Source: Methanobacterium_D oryzae (lineage in GTDB: Archaea > Methanobacteriota > Methanobacteria > Methanobacteriales > Methanobacteriaceae). From it: a DNA stretch of 64,000 bases. The notes below the pieces were generated by a model that was given only the letters and a program-made list of their open reading frames with translations, was not told the DNA's origin and ran no database searches. The stretch's first letter is position 1; each line of letters opens with the position of its first letter. The DNA lies in the NCBI RefSeq assembly GCF_050433505.1, contig NZ_JBNPXC010000002.1, forward strand, positions 682,001 to 746,000, given 5' to 3'. Below, one piece after another: positions 54,446-63,617 of this stretch. The translations under genes were made by a program, and so were the position numbers.

Positions 54446-54570
54446 TTAAAGTTTAGAAGTCTACTTGTGACTAGTTTTTTAAATTTATGATTAATTATTC
54501 TATTAAATTATGTTACTGTAACCTAAGGCATCTTCGTTAAATACTTTACTCCAATGTTTGGAGGTTTGAA

Positions 54571-55299
54571 ATGGTTTCAAGTGATGAAATAAGTAGAAAG
54601 TTAAAAGCTAAACGTGAAGGGAAAGAATTCGATGAAAAAAATGTGAAAATAGAAGCTAAGGGTATAAATAAATCAGATAATGGTATTATATGTCCTAATT
54701 GTAGTCTTAAAAACCCATATGGTGCTGTATTCTGCGTAGGATGTGGAAAAAAGTTAGCGGTGGAAGAAAAAGTGGAAATTTTGGCTCCTAAACCCGGTAT
54801 TCCGGCCAATGGAAGTGAGAAAGTAACTACAAATAAAACAAATAAATCTATAGCATCTCTTGTTAATAAAAGCGAGAATGTACAGTATAATCCGGCTGTA
54901 AAACCGAGTATTCCTACTAAAAATGAAGAAAATCTAAATATGGAACATGATAAGGAGATATGTCCTGATTGCGGTGCTCAAAATCGGATGAAAGCTGAAT
55001 TTTGTACTGAGTGTGGTAACAAATTAGGTTCTAATCCGACTATTAAACCTATCATTCCTGCCAATAAAGGTAAAGGAATACAATATAATCCTGTAGCTAG
55101 TAGTGGAAAACTTTTTTCTCCTGAAAAAAAAGAGAACGAGAAAAATTATGTTATGAAAGGACTTGGATTAATTGCTCTTTCAGTTATAGTATTTATAATA
55201 TTTGCTGCTATGGATAGACTCTCTTTTTGGGCTATTATACTCTTTATAGCAGGTATATATTATATTATAAAAGGATCATCTAAAAAAGCGGTTAACTAA
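54571..55299 (+). CDS. double zinc-ribbon membrane protein
   Basis: 242 residues. Charged N-terminus (SSDEISRKLKAKREGKEFDE), zinc ribbon 1 (GIICPNCSLKNPYGAVFCVG, CGKKL) and zinc ribbon 2 (EICPDCGAQNRMKAEFCTEC, GNKL), separated by a Pro/Asn/Lys linker with a repeated element (KPGIPANGSEK, KPSIPTKNEE, KPIIPANKGK, each near VQYNP/IQYNP). Two C-terminal helices (LGLIALSVIVFIIFAAM; FWAIILFIAGIYYIIKG). RBS TTTGGAGGTTTG. Similar in plan to the 51514 protein. Function unknown. Confidence 0.65.
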   Translation: MVSSDEISRKLKAKREGKEFDEKNVKIEAKGINKSDNGIICPNCSLKNPYGAVFCVGCGKKLAVEEKVEILAPKPGIPANGSEKVTTNKTNKSIASLVNKSENVQYNPAVKPSIPTKNEENLNMEHDKEICPDCGAQNRMKAEFCTECGNKLGSNPTIKPIIPANKGKGIQYNPVASSGKLFSPEKKENEKNYVMKGLGLIALSVIVFIIFAAMDRLSFWAIILFIAGIYYIIKGSSKKAVN

Positions 55300-55322
55300 T
55301 CTTATGGTTGGAGATGGATTTT

Positions 55323-55895
55323 ATGTACTCAAATGAGAATATATCAAAAGAATTAGATTTAACATGCCCTAAATGCGGGAATGATAACTCAAATATTGCT
55401 AAATTTTGCGATAAATGTGGTGAACAGCTTGTATATAATGTAAATCCTACTTTGAATGAAAATGAGTATTCTGATGAAAGGGTTATAGGGAAAATATACA
55501 TGGCGAAATTTATAACCTCAATAGTGGAAGTACAGTATGGTTCTTTAGTTTTTACTACTGATAGGGTCTTAGTTGTAGAAACTGCCTATAATAATTCTCC
55601 GATAGCGTATAAAGCTAAGAAAACATCTGAAAAAATACATAAGAAGCTTAGTAAGATGACACCTGATGAAATTTTTTCTTCTGAATGGCCATGTCAATCA
55701 ATTCCATATTCCCAAATAGAAAGAATTAAAGTAAGAAAAGGTTTTTTAACTAATCTTGGCGAAGTTAAAATAGTTACAGGCGAAAATAATTATAAGTATA
55801 CTATTCAACCTATGAGATTTGAGCTAAGAAGAGATTTTAAGTTCTTGAAGGAATTAAAACCAATATTAGGAGATAAACTAAAAGTCAAACGCTAA
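55323..55895 (+). CDS. zinc-ribbon protein with PH-like domain, paralogue of 50837
   Basis: 190 residues from ATG 55323; GGAG lies 9 bases upstream, and TTG 55308 or ATG 55314 overlap that site. Zinc ribbon (DLTCPKCGNDNSNIAKFCDK, CGEQL) then the same PH-like domain as 50837-51421 (FTTDRVLVVETAYNNSPIAY, DEIFSSEWPCQSIPYSQIER, LGEVKIVTGENNYKYTIQPM). Follows the double zinc-ribbon gene by 23 bases. The two genes were probably duplicated across the region. Confidence 0.65.
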   Translation: MYSNENISKELDLTCPKCGNDNSNIAKFCDKCGEQLVYNVNPTLNENEYSDERVIGKIYMAKFITSIVEVQYGSLVFTTDRVLVVETAYNNSPIAYKAKKTSEKIHKKLSKMTPDEIFSSEWPCQSIPYSQIERIKVRKGFLTNLGEVKIVTGENNYKYTIQPMRFELRRDFKFLKELKPILGDKLKVKR

Positions 55896-55946
55896 TTTAT
55901 GTAAGAAAAAGAATAATGTATTTATTAGCATAAAGGGGGAAATAAT

Positions 55947-56801
55947 TTGAAATTTTTAACAAAGTTAATGGTTTTTATATTAGTTTTTGGTATTGTTGGA
56001 ATTTCTGGATGTATTTCTGGTTCTGATATTGATGTTAAAAATCATGTAAGTGATATTGAAGTTTCAGGTCAAAGTGTTGTGTATAATGATACTTATGAAA
56101 GCGCTTCTATGAATATTACAATTAAAAATAAAGGTTCTAATACTATTCGGTATGTGCCTATTGTGTTTAATGTTAATCAAAAGTTAGATAATGGCTCAAC
56201 TGTATCAGAAAATGTTACAGAAGTAATTTTAAATTTAAAGCCTGGTCAAATTATAAATTTGAATAAAACAATTGAGTATCTTGAGAATGAAAGCAATAGA
56301 GAGTATCAGATCTTAATTTTGAATACTACTGAAAATGTTAATGATGATATTTTAGATCAAATTGGAGATCACTTTATTGGTAATATGTCCAATGAATCCA
56401 AGAATGCTATTCCAGAAAATAGTGTAATACCTATAAAAGGAAGGTTAATTACTACTGAACTCGATAATTACTATGAAAATGAGTATATTCCTTATTCTGC
56501 AGATTCAGGTGCAACTATTATTATAAGCGAACGTGGGCCAAGTAAATATGTTGGTAAATGGAGAATCACTGAATATAGTTATGGTTCATATTCACCAGCT
56601 ACATCTAATTCATATATTGTAAGTGGATATCGGACAGGTGCAATCTATTATGTTATTTATTGGCCAGAAATGAAAGTAGTTGGTAAACATATAATTTATG
56701 GTCCAGAACCTCCACAAAGAATTGATGATTATTATGGTGGAAATATTTATGGAGATTGGCCAAATGCAACCTCGTGGATTGCTTCATTACCAAGGCAATA
56801 A
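55947..56801 (+). CDS. lipoprotein with two beta domains
   Basis: 284 residues from TTG 55947, preceded by TTAGCATAAAGGGGGAAATAAT, the 3' end of the shared leader. Signal peptide FLTKLMVFILVFGIVGISGC with lipobox. Domain 1 (~25-140): FxLYD-like beta-sandwich (SMNITIKNKGSNTIRYVPIV, LKPGQIINLNKTIEYLENES). Domain 2 (~160-284): RLITTELDNYYENEYIPYSA, YYVIYWPEMKVVGKHIIYGP, GGNIYGDWPNATSWIASLP, a domain relic of which occurs at 39540-39680. Anchored to the outside of the membrane; function unknown. Confidence 0.7.
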   Translation: MKFLTKLMVFILVFGIVGISGCISGSDIDVKNHVSDIEVSGQSVVYNDTYESASMNITIKNKGSNTIRYVPIVFNVNQKLDNGSTVSENVTEVILNLKPGQIINLNKTIEYLENESNREYQILILNTTENVNDDILDQIGDHFIGNMSNESKNAIPENSVIPIKGRLITTELDNYYENEYIPYSADSGATIIISERGPSKYVGKWRITEYSYGSYSPATSNSYIVSGYRTGAIYYVIYWPEMKVVGKHIIYGPEPPQRIDDYYGGNIYGDWPNATSWIASLPRQ

Positions 56802-56966
56802 ACAAATAGAGAGTTCAGTTATTTGAACTTTCAAACATTTTTTTTATAGTTGTTATTTTCATTTTGGCGTAAAGCATGCGAATATTAGAGTTTAAAGACT
56901 AAATATTATTAATTTATAATATTTTAGATAAAACTATTATATCAGTAATATAACCAATTAGTATCT

Positions 56967-58112
56967 TTAAGTTTTTAATGTTCTTTCAATTATTGCAATA
57001 ATTCTGTTAATTTCAGTTATATTCAAATTAGGATATATTGGAAGGCATAAAATCTTATTAACAACATCTGAAGCAGTTTTTAAATTATATTCTGCATGAT
57101 CTTTATTTTTAAAGTAATCAAAATCAACTGTTAGAGGATAAAAGTATTTTCTAGAGTTAATTCCATTTTTATAGAGTTCAGAATAAACTTTATCTCTATC
57201 TATTGAGTTTTGGAAACAAACAGGCATATAAGAATAATTATAGGAAGATGCAGAGATTTTTTGAAATTTTAAACCTTTTAAATCTCCCAATTTTTCCTTA
57301 TAATAGCTATATATATTTTTTCGAAGCATTATATTATTATTTACGTCTTTTAAATTACATAATCCAATTGCAGCTTGAAGTTCATTCATTTTAGCATTTG
57401 TTCCGGGAAGTACAACTTGTTCTTCAGATTTAATGCCGTGATTTCTTAAAAGCTTAATTTTTTTAATTAGATTTTTATCTTTAACAATTATTGCACCGCC
57501 TTCTACAGTATTAAAAATTTTAGTTGCGTGGAAGCTAATTGTAGATATATCTCCATAGTCTAAAACAGATTTATCTTTATATTCCACGCCAAAAGCGTGT
57601 GCTGCATCATAAATTAATTTTAAATTGTTATCATCAGCAATTTCCTTAATTTCATCTACATAACATGGGTTCCCATATACATGAACTGCAAGTATCGCAC
57701 TGGTATTATTATTGATTTTTTTTTCTATATCTCTTGGATCAATATTATATGTTTTAGAATCTATATCAGCAAAAACAGGAGTTAAATTCTCCCATATAAT
57801 AGCATTAGTAGTAGCAGCAAATGTTAAAGGAGTAGTTATAACTTCACCATTGATTTCAAGAGACTTTAAAGCTATTTGAAGGGCCAAAGTACCATTAGAT
57901 ACTATTAATAAATTTTTCACATTCAAGTATTTTTCTAATTCTTTTTCTAATAATTGCACAAATTTACCATTATTTGTTATCCATCCATTAGACCATATTT
58001 CTTTTAAATACATTATGTATTCATCTAAAGGAGGTAAATCAACTTTAGTGACATTTATTTCCTTTGATATACTTTTAGCCATTAATTTGCTTACACTTTC
58101 TGAAGTATCCAT
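56967..58112 (-). CDS. DegT/DnrJ/EryC1/StrS sugar aminotransferase
   Basis: 381 residues. PLP-dependent fold type I: LIVSNGTLALQIALKSLEIN, EVITTPLTFAATTNAI, LIYDAAHAFGVEYKDKSVLD, and SFHATKIFNTVEGGAIIV with the PLP Lys at 198. Family members transaminate nucleotide-linked keto-sugars (PseC, ArnB, PglE types). Upstream, 58113-58816 carries no convincing gene (a 35-codon frame at 58643-58750 only). Likely supplies an amino sugar to the neighbouring glycan genes. Confidence 0.85.
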   Translation of the reverse strand: MDTSESVSKLMAKSISKEINVTKVDLPPLDEYIMYLKEIWSNGWITNNGKFVQLLEKELEKYLNVKNLLIVSNGTLALQIALKSLEINGEVITTPLTFAATTNAIIWENLTPVFADIDSKTYNIDPRDIEKKINNNTSAILAVHVYGNPCYVDEIKEIADDNNLKLIYDAAHAFGVEYKDKSVLDYGDISTISFHATKIFNTVEGGAIIVKDKNLIKKIKLLRNHGIKSEEQVVLPGTNAKMNELQAAIGLCNLKDVNNNIMLRKNIYSYYKEKLGDLKGLKFQKISASSYNYSYMPVCFQNSIDRDKVYSELYKNGINSRKYFYPLTVDFDYFKNKDHAEYNLKTASDVVNKILCLPIYPNLNITEINRIIAIIERTLKT

Positions 58113-58816
58113 ATAATTACTCCTTGGTAAATCATAATAATATAATATTATTTATTATTATATTATAGTTATTAATATATAATTTTTATTGATTACTCCA
58201 AAAATTTGAAAGTAATTATAAAAAATTATAAAATTTAAATAAAAAACATGGAAAAAAAGAACGTAAATGTGATTATAGTAAATTTATGACTATTAAATCT
58301 TCTACTTTGATGTTATATGCTCATAAGTTTAAAAACTTGAATTAAAAACAATATTAAAGCGAAAAATATCTGATTGAAGGTCATATGTTCTAATTAATTT
58401 TTAATGATACTACAGGAGTGAAAATTTATAATCATAGGGATTAGTTAGATCCAAATAAAGTTCAAGATAATTTTTCTTCTGTTAATAATTTGTTCCAATA
58501 TCATTAACTAACTGAAATCATTCTTAAATCATTTTAAAACCATCAATGAGGATTATTGTAATTAATAAATTATTATTTGACTAAAAATAATAATATTTAA
58601 ATAAACGAAATTAATAATATATTAATAGAAGTAATTAACAATATGCTATTCATGAACTCACTTAATAACTTAGAAAAAGAAAAATTAAACGCTAAAAATG
58701 GAATAAATGAATTAATTGCCTCTATTTTAAAGATATATGCCCTATTATAAAAAAATTAATAATACTTCTGATAAGTTGCCAGTTTAAAATCAATTGATCA
58801 TCATCAAGGTGTAATT

Positions 58817-60430
58817 ATGGATAACAAATTAAAAAAAGAAATAAATATTTATAATTCGCTGAAATCAAATGCTTTATCTTCTTTTGAAGATAAAAAATAT
58901 GAAAAAACATTAGATTATATTCATCTTGCTGCTAAAATTGCACGCCAATCATATTTAGGAATATGGTATGATGATGAATTAGAAGAATTATTGATTAAAA
59001 TAGGTAAAGAACTTAAAGAAGGATCTAAACCAAAAAAGAGCCATAATAAAAAAGTCGTTTTCATTTTATCTTTTTTATCTGGTAAAGATGGAACTTGCTT
59101 CGGTCACTGCCAGGCATTCAAACACTGGACAAAAATGTTAGGCTCAACTTCTAAAAACATCTATATTACACATTGTTATACCTCCTATAATTCAAGCTTA
59201 TATACTAAAAATATAGAAGATATACCTGTTCATAACTTATCATGGTATGATAGTTATTTAGATAGAATTAAAGATTTAATTAATTGTCTTAACAATGATG
59301 CGCCAGATGAAATTATTCTTTTTATTAATCCTGATGATGTTATCGCGATTACAGCAATTTCAGCCTTGGATATAAATCCTAAGATTATTTTCTTTAATCA
59401 TGCAGATCATACATTCTGGTTAGGAAGAACTATAATTGATACTTTAATAGAATTTAGAGATGAAGGTGCTAGATGGTCCAAAAATTACAGGAATATTGAT
59501 AATTCACAAATTGTACCTTTAACCACAGAAATCAAACCACAAAAAGCTTCAAAAAAAGAATGGGGAATTATTGAAGATTCAGTAGTTTCAATTTCAATAG
59601 GGTCCATGAGAAAAGTTTTAACCGATGATTTACCCTATTTCAAATTAATTGGAGAATTACTGGAAAAATTTCCAAACTATTATCATATTTTTATAACCAA
59701 TGAGGTTGATGAAGACCTTATAATGTTTTATTTTAAAAATTACGATAAATTTAAGGATAGATTCATTATAGCAGGTCCAATAGCAGATTTATCAACAATA
59801 TATGGTGTTGGAGATTTTTTAATCGAAACAATACCTATGAACGGTGATACAGTAAGAATAGAAGCCATGGCGTGCAAATTACCAGTAGTTGCCTACTATA
59901 ACGAAAAGTTCCCATTAGTTTCCAGTAAATATTACTTACCTTCTAACTACCCATTTATTGGGTCTAAAAAAGATGAATTGATAAATTATTGCACTGAACT
60001 CATTAAAGATCCAGAACTTAGGAATAAAACTGGTAATTTGTTATATGAATATTATTTAGATAAATTTAGCATTGAAAGCGTAAATAAAACCTTAAAAAAA
60101 GTTCTATCATCTAATGATAATACAGTTTCAATTGAGAACAGCAAAACATCCTGTGATTATGATTTAGAATATACAAGAAATCTACTCGGTAAAGATGAAT
60201 TTGAATTAAATAAAGAACTACTTTTTCAATCGATATTTAAACGTTCCAAATTTTCTTTAAAGGATAATATTCATTTTTATTCCATGTCTCTAAAAAAAGC
60301 TGAATTTAAATCAATAAAAAATGCAGTGTCACATTCATTTTTACCTTTTATTGGTTTTACAGGGATTTCAGTAGGAAGAAAATTTGGAGATAGAGGCATA
60401 TCATTATTACGAGAATTATTTGTTAAATGA
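58817..60430 (+). CDS. GT-B glycosyltransferase-like protein with helical N-terminus
   Basis: 537 residues. The first ~75 are helical (IYNSLKSNALSSFEDKKYEK) with a TPR-like look. Residues ~78-420 have a GT-B layout: VVFILSFLSGKDGTCFGHCQ, ISIGSMRKVLTDDLPYFKLI, FIIAGPIADLSTIYGVGDFL, and ETIPMNGDTVRIEAMACKLP (Glu-rich donor site as in GT1/GT4/GT41-like). The C-terminal ~100 residues are helical. RBS AAGGTGTAATT just before the ATG. Exact family not recognised; acts on sugar transfer by inference. Confidence 0.65.
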   Translation: MDNKLKKEINIYNSLKSNALSSFEDKKYEKTLDYIHLAAKIARQSYLGIWYDDELEELLIKIGKELKEGSKPKKSHNKKVVFILSFLSGKDGTCFGHCQAFKHWTKMLGSTSKNIYITHCYTSYNSSLYTKNIEDIPVHNLSWYDSYLDRIKDLINCLNNDAPDEIILFINPDDVIAITAISALDINPKIIFFNHADHTFWLGRTIIDTLIEFRDEGARWSKNYRNIDNSQIVPLTTEIKPQKASKKEWGIIEDSVVSISIGSMRKVLTDDLPYFKLIGELLEKFPNYYHIFITNEVDEDLIMFYFKNYDKFKDRFIIAGPIADLSTIYGVGDFLIETIPMNGDTVRIEAMACKLPVVAYYNEKFPLVSSKYYLPSNYPFIGSKKDELINYCTELIKDPELRNKTGNLLYEYYLDKFSIESVNKTLKKVLSSNDNTVSIENSKTSCDYDLEYTRNLLGKDEFELNKELLFQSIFKRSKFSLKDNIHFYSMSLKKAEFKSIKNAVSHSFLPFIGFTGISVGRKFGDRGISLLRELFVK

Positions 60431-60450
60431 ATTATCAAGTAAATTTACAA

Positions 60451-61881
60451 TTATTTTCCCCTAATTCCTATAATCTGCTTTAATATATCAAAATCATCCT
60501 TTGAAAACGCTTTTAATACTGTTAAAACAATTAAATATAGGATTATTGCAACACAAACCAATAATATTAATGGAATATCCACATAGTAAATGAATAAACC
60601 CATAGTGAACCCTGCAATTATAGGTTTTATTATTACTTTTTCAATTTCAATTTTGTAGAGATATCTGCCCAAGAAATAGAAATAAAGTGTAAAATCAGTT
60701 AATTCAGTTATTACAGTGATTATAGATGAACCTACATAGCCAAATAATGGAATAAATATTAAATTAAGGGCTATATTTAAGCTCATGGAAATAAATACTA
60801 TTTTTAAAGCTAAATTTTGTTTGTTAATTGATATCATCAATGTGCTGAATATATAATTTAAAAAGATAAATGGAATTGCCCATATGAGAATTTGAAGAGC
60901 AATTACTGCTTCACTAAATTGAACTCCATAAATAAATAATATGATTTCATTTGCAAGTAAAGTTACAATAACAGCTATTGGTATGCTGAGCATGATTAAA
61001 TATTCAAAAGATTTTCCATAGATTATTTTTAAAGAATCATGAGATGAAATATAAAAATTAGAAGCTACAGGATAGATTGCAGCTGTGAAAACTCCTGGAA
61101 TAAACATTAGAACCTCAATTATTCTATATGATGCAGTATAAAATCCAACAGCTACATTTCCAACCATCAGAGAAAGCATTACCGTATCTATTCTAAAAGC
61201 TATAGTAGAGAAAATTAATGTTAATGAAAATGGCAATGCTGTTAATATAATACTTTTTGAAAAATCGAAATTAAAACTAATTTCAGGTAAAGAGAACTTT
61301 TTAAGATACATACTAACTATATATAGGGTTGTAAAAGCTCCTGTAATAACGTAAACAACTGCAATGCCTAAAATATCTAATTTAAGATATATAACTAGAA
61401 AAACACCTATTAGAAGTAATAATGCATTTAAAATTTGAGCAATGGATTGATATTCCATTGATTCAACTGCTTGGAAGAGATAATAAAAGGTAGTAGAAAA
61501 GGAATTAAAGAAGTAGGCTAAAATAATCAGGAAAATAATTAAAATACTCTTTTCATCATAATTTAGATAATAAAGTAGCCCTATACTAAAAAAGGATGTA
61601 ATAGTCACTAAAAATAATTTCAATATTACTATATTAGTGATATATTTTCCCATGAGCGATTTATCTCTTGCAACTTCCCTGGTCATCAAGGTACTTAAGC
61701 CCAGATCTGTAAAGATTATTAATATTCCTGCAAAAGATATTGCAAAGAATAGAATTCCAAATTTTTCTACTCCTAAATATCTGGCCATATATGTAAAACT
61801 TATAAAAGCCAGAAAATAGGTTACAATTTGAGAAATAAATAATAAAATTGTGTTCTTTGCTATTTTTTGTACGACGTTCAT
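60451..61881 (-). CDS. polysaccharide/oligosaccharide flippase
   Basis: 476 residues, about 14 membrane helices, full length for the family. N-terminus KNTILLFISQIVTYFLAFIS, then YMARYLGVEKFGILFFAISF and DLGLSTLMTREVARDKSLMG are classic Wzx/RfbX polysaccharide-biosynthesis flippase motifs. RBS GGGAGTT. It presumably exports the lipid-linked glycan made by this second locus; it is more canonical than the 409-residue flippase at 3636. Confidence 0.9.
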   Translation of the reverse strand: MNVVQKIAKNTILLFISQIVTYFLAFISFTYMARYLGVEKFGILFFAISFAGILIIFTDLGLSTLMTREVARDKSLMGKYITNIVILKLFLVTITSFFSIGLLYYLNYDEKSILIIFLIILAYFFNSFSTTFYYLFQAVESMEYQSIAQILNALLLLIGVFLVIYLKLDILGIAVVYVITGAFTTLYIVSMYLKKFSLPEISFNFDFSKSIILTALPFSLTLIFSTIAFRIDTVMLSLMVGNVAVGFYTASYRIIEVLMFIPGVFTAAIYPVASNFYISSHDSLKIIYGKSFEYLIMLSIPIAVIVTLLANEIILFIYGVQFSEAVIALQILIWAIPFIFLNYIFSTLMISINKQNLALKIVFISMSLNIALNLIFIPLFGYVGSSIITVITELTDFTLYFYFLGRYLYKIEIEKVIIKPIIAGFTMGLFIYYVDIPLILLVCVAIILYLIVLTVLKAFSKDDFDILKQIIGIRGK

Positions 61882-62483
61882 TCATAACTCCCTTATACCA
61901 TATCATAATTATATAAATTATTATAATACCATAATACTTTTATATTTTATATTTAAAGTACTTTACGAAAGGCAGTTAAGCAATTAAATTCTAAAAATAT
62001 TTTTGAAAAACATTTTAGAATATTAATAAACACTATAATATAAAAAAAATTTACAAATACATAATAAACAACACAATAACGCAATATAATCCTTAATAAA
62101 TAATTAAAACTAAATTAAATACTTTGAAATTAAAAATACATTATATTAAAATGCTTTAAAATATAATAAATTAGATATAAATATAATTTTACTAAATAAA
62201 TTACATAAAATCTACTTAAAATAAATATAGAGCATAAAATTAGATTCTTTTAATATATAATTTAAATAAAATTAGAATTACTTTTTAAGTTTTATATAAT
62301 TATTTAAATGAATTTTAAGTAGTAGATACTTATTTATAGTATTAATAACTTAATAATCTAATATATTAATACTATTTACATGAACACAATTCATGATTCA
62401 GTAATCTATGTTACAAATAAAACACTCCACTACACAAATACAGAAAAATAAGAGAAAGAACCCTAAATAACAATCATTGAACC

Positions 62484-62506
62484 TAATAATAATAATAATA
62501 ATAATA
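62484..62506 (+). repeat. (TAA)n microsatellite
   Basis: Seven complete TAA units plus TA, 40 bases before the ATG at 62546. It lies in the long AT-rich gap 61882-62545, which otherwise shows no gene. Its position between a possible promoter and start codon could influence expression if its length varies. Confidence 0.7.
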
Positions 62507-62545
62507 CTTCAAAAATTATAAAAATAGAGTTATAAAGTGCTATAA

Positions 62546-63592
62546 ATGAATCCTAAAGTTTCCATTATAACTTTAAACTGGAACGGTTGGCAAGATACAA
62601 TAGAATGCTTAGAATCACTATATAAAATAGATTATCCTAATTACGATGTTATTTTAGTTGATAATGGTTCTAAAGATGATTCATTAGATAAAATTAAAGA
62701 ATATTGCGCAGGAAAAATCAATGTTAAATCCGAATTTTTTGAGTATTCCATGGAAAATAAACCAATAAAAATTGCAGAATTTCATAAAGAAGATTTAACT
62801 TCTGAATTCCTATTTGAAAAAGAAATAAAAGATGCACCTTTAAATAAAAGATTATTTTTAATTAAAAATGACATAAACTATGGTTTTGCAGAAGGAAATA
62901 ACATAGCCATAGAATTTGCACAATTACATTTAAATCCTGATTATTTCTTACTTTTAAATAATGACACTGTTGTAGACAAGAATTTCTTAAAAGAACTAAT
63001 AAAAACAGCTGAAAGCAGTGAAATAATTGGAGCTGTAGGGCCTAAAATATATTATTATGATTTTAATGGCCGTAAAGATGTTATAAGCTTTGCTGGTCAG
63101 AAAGTTAACTTATATACATCCAGTGGAAAGCGATTTGCCTTAAATGAAGTAGATATTGGTCAAAGAGATTCCATTGAAGAAACAGATTATGTTGAAGGTT
63201 CATGTTTACTTGTAAAAGAAGAAGTTATAGAAAAAATAGGCATGCTTGATGCTAAATTTTTCGCCTACTGGGAAGAAACAGATTTCTGTATTAGAATAAA
63301 AAATTCCGGATATAATTTAATGTATGTGCCTTCTTCGAAGATCTGGCATAAAGTTTCTATTTCCAGACCAAATAAAATAAAAGCTTACTATTTAACTAGA
63401 AATCGCTTTATTTTTATGAAAAAACATGCAAAACCCATTGAGTACAGCACTTTTTTATTAGTATTTACCCTTAAATTTACTTATTTAAGTTTAGAACTTC
63501 TTTATTATGGAAATATGAATATATATTTAAGTTTTTTAAAGGGCATTAAAGATGGTTTAGCTTATAAGCAAGCATATGAACCATTAAACTAA
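62546..63592 (+). CDS. family 2 glycosyltransferase (rhamnosyltransferase-like)
   Basis: 348 residues. GT-A fold: KVSIITLNWNGWQDTIECLE, YDVILVDNGSKDDSLDKIKE, NDINYGFAEGNNIAIEFAQL, YFLLLNNDTVVDKNFLKELI (metal site), FAYWEETDFCIRIKNSGYNL. These are the WcaA/GT2 'NN.G.a.GnN.gi' and 'F.Y.ED.dl' boxes (here EETDF). There is a ~45-residue insertion after the first strand pair. It adds a sugar to lipid-linked glycan in the second locus. Confidence 0.87.
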   Translation: MNPKVSIITLNWNGWQDTIECLESLYKIDYPNYDVILVDNGSKDDSLDKIKEYCAGKINVKSEFFEYSMENKPIKIAEFHKEDLTSEFLFEKEIKDAPLNKRLFLIKNDINYGFAEGNNIAIEFAQLHLNPDYFLLLNNDTVVDKNFLKELIKTAESSEIIGAVGPKIYYYDFNGRKDVISFAGQKVNLYTSSGKRFALNEVDIGQRDSIEETDYVEGSCLLVKEEVIEKIGMLDAKFFAYWEETDFCIRIKNSGYNLMYVPSSKIWHKVSISRPNKIKAYYLTRNRFIFMKKHAKPIEYSTFLLVFTLKFTYLSLELLYYGNMNIYLSFLKGIKDGLAYKQAYEPLN

Positions 63593-63617
63593 AATAATAG
63601 TTTATTTAATACATGGC

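Noticed and set aside
58643..58750. 35-codon frame upstream of the 58817 glycosyltransferase
   Set aside because: No ribosome site or recognisable motif; AT-rich chance frame or relic.
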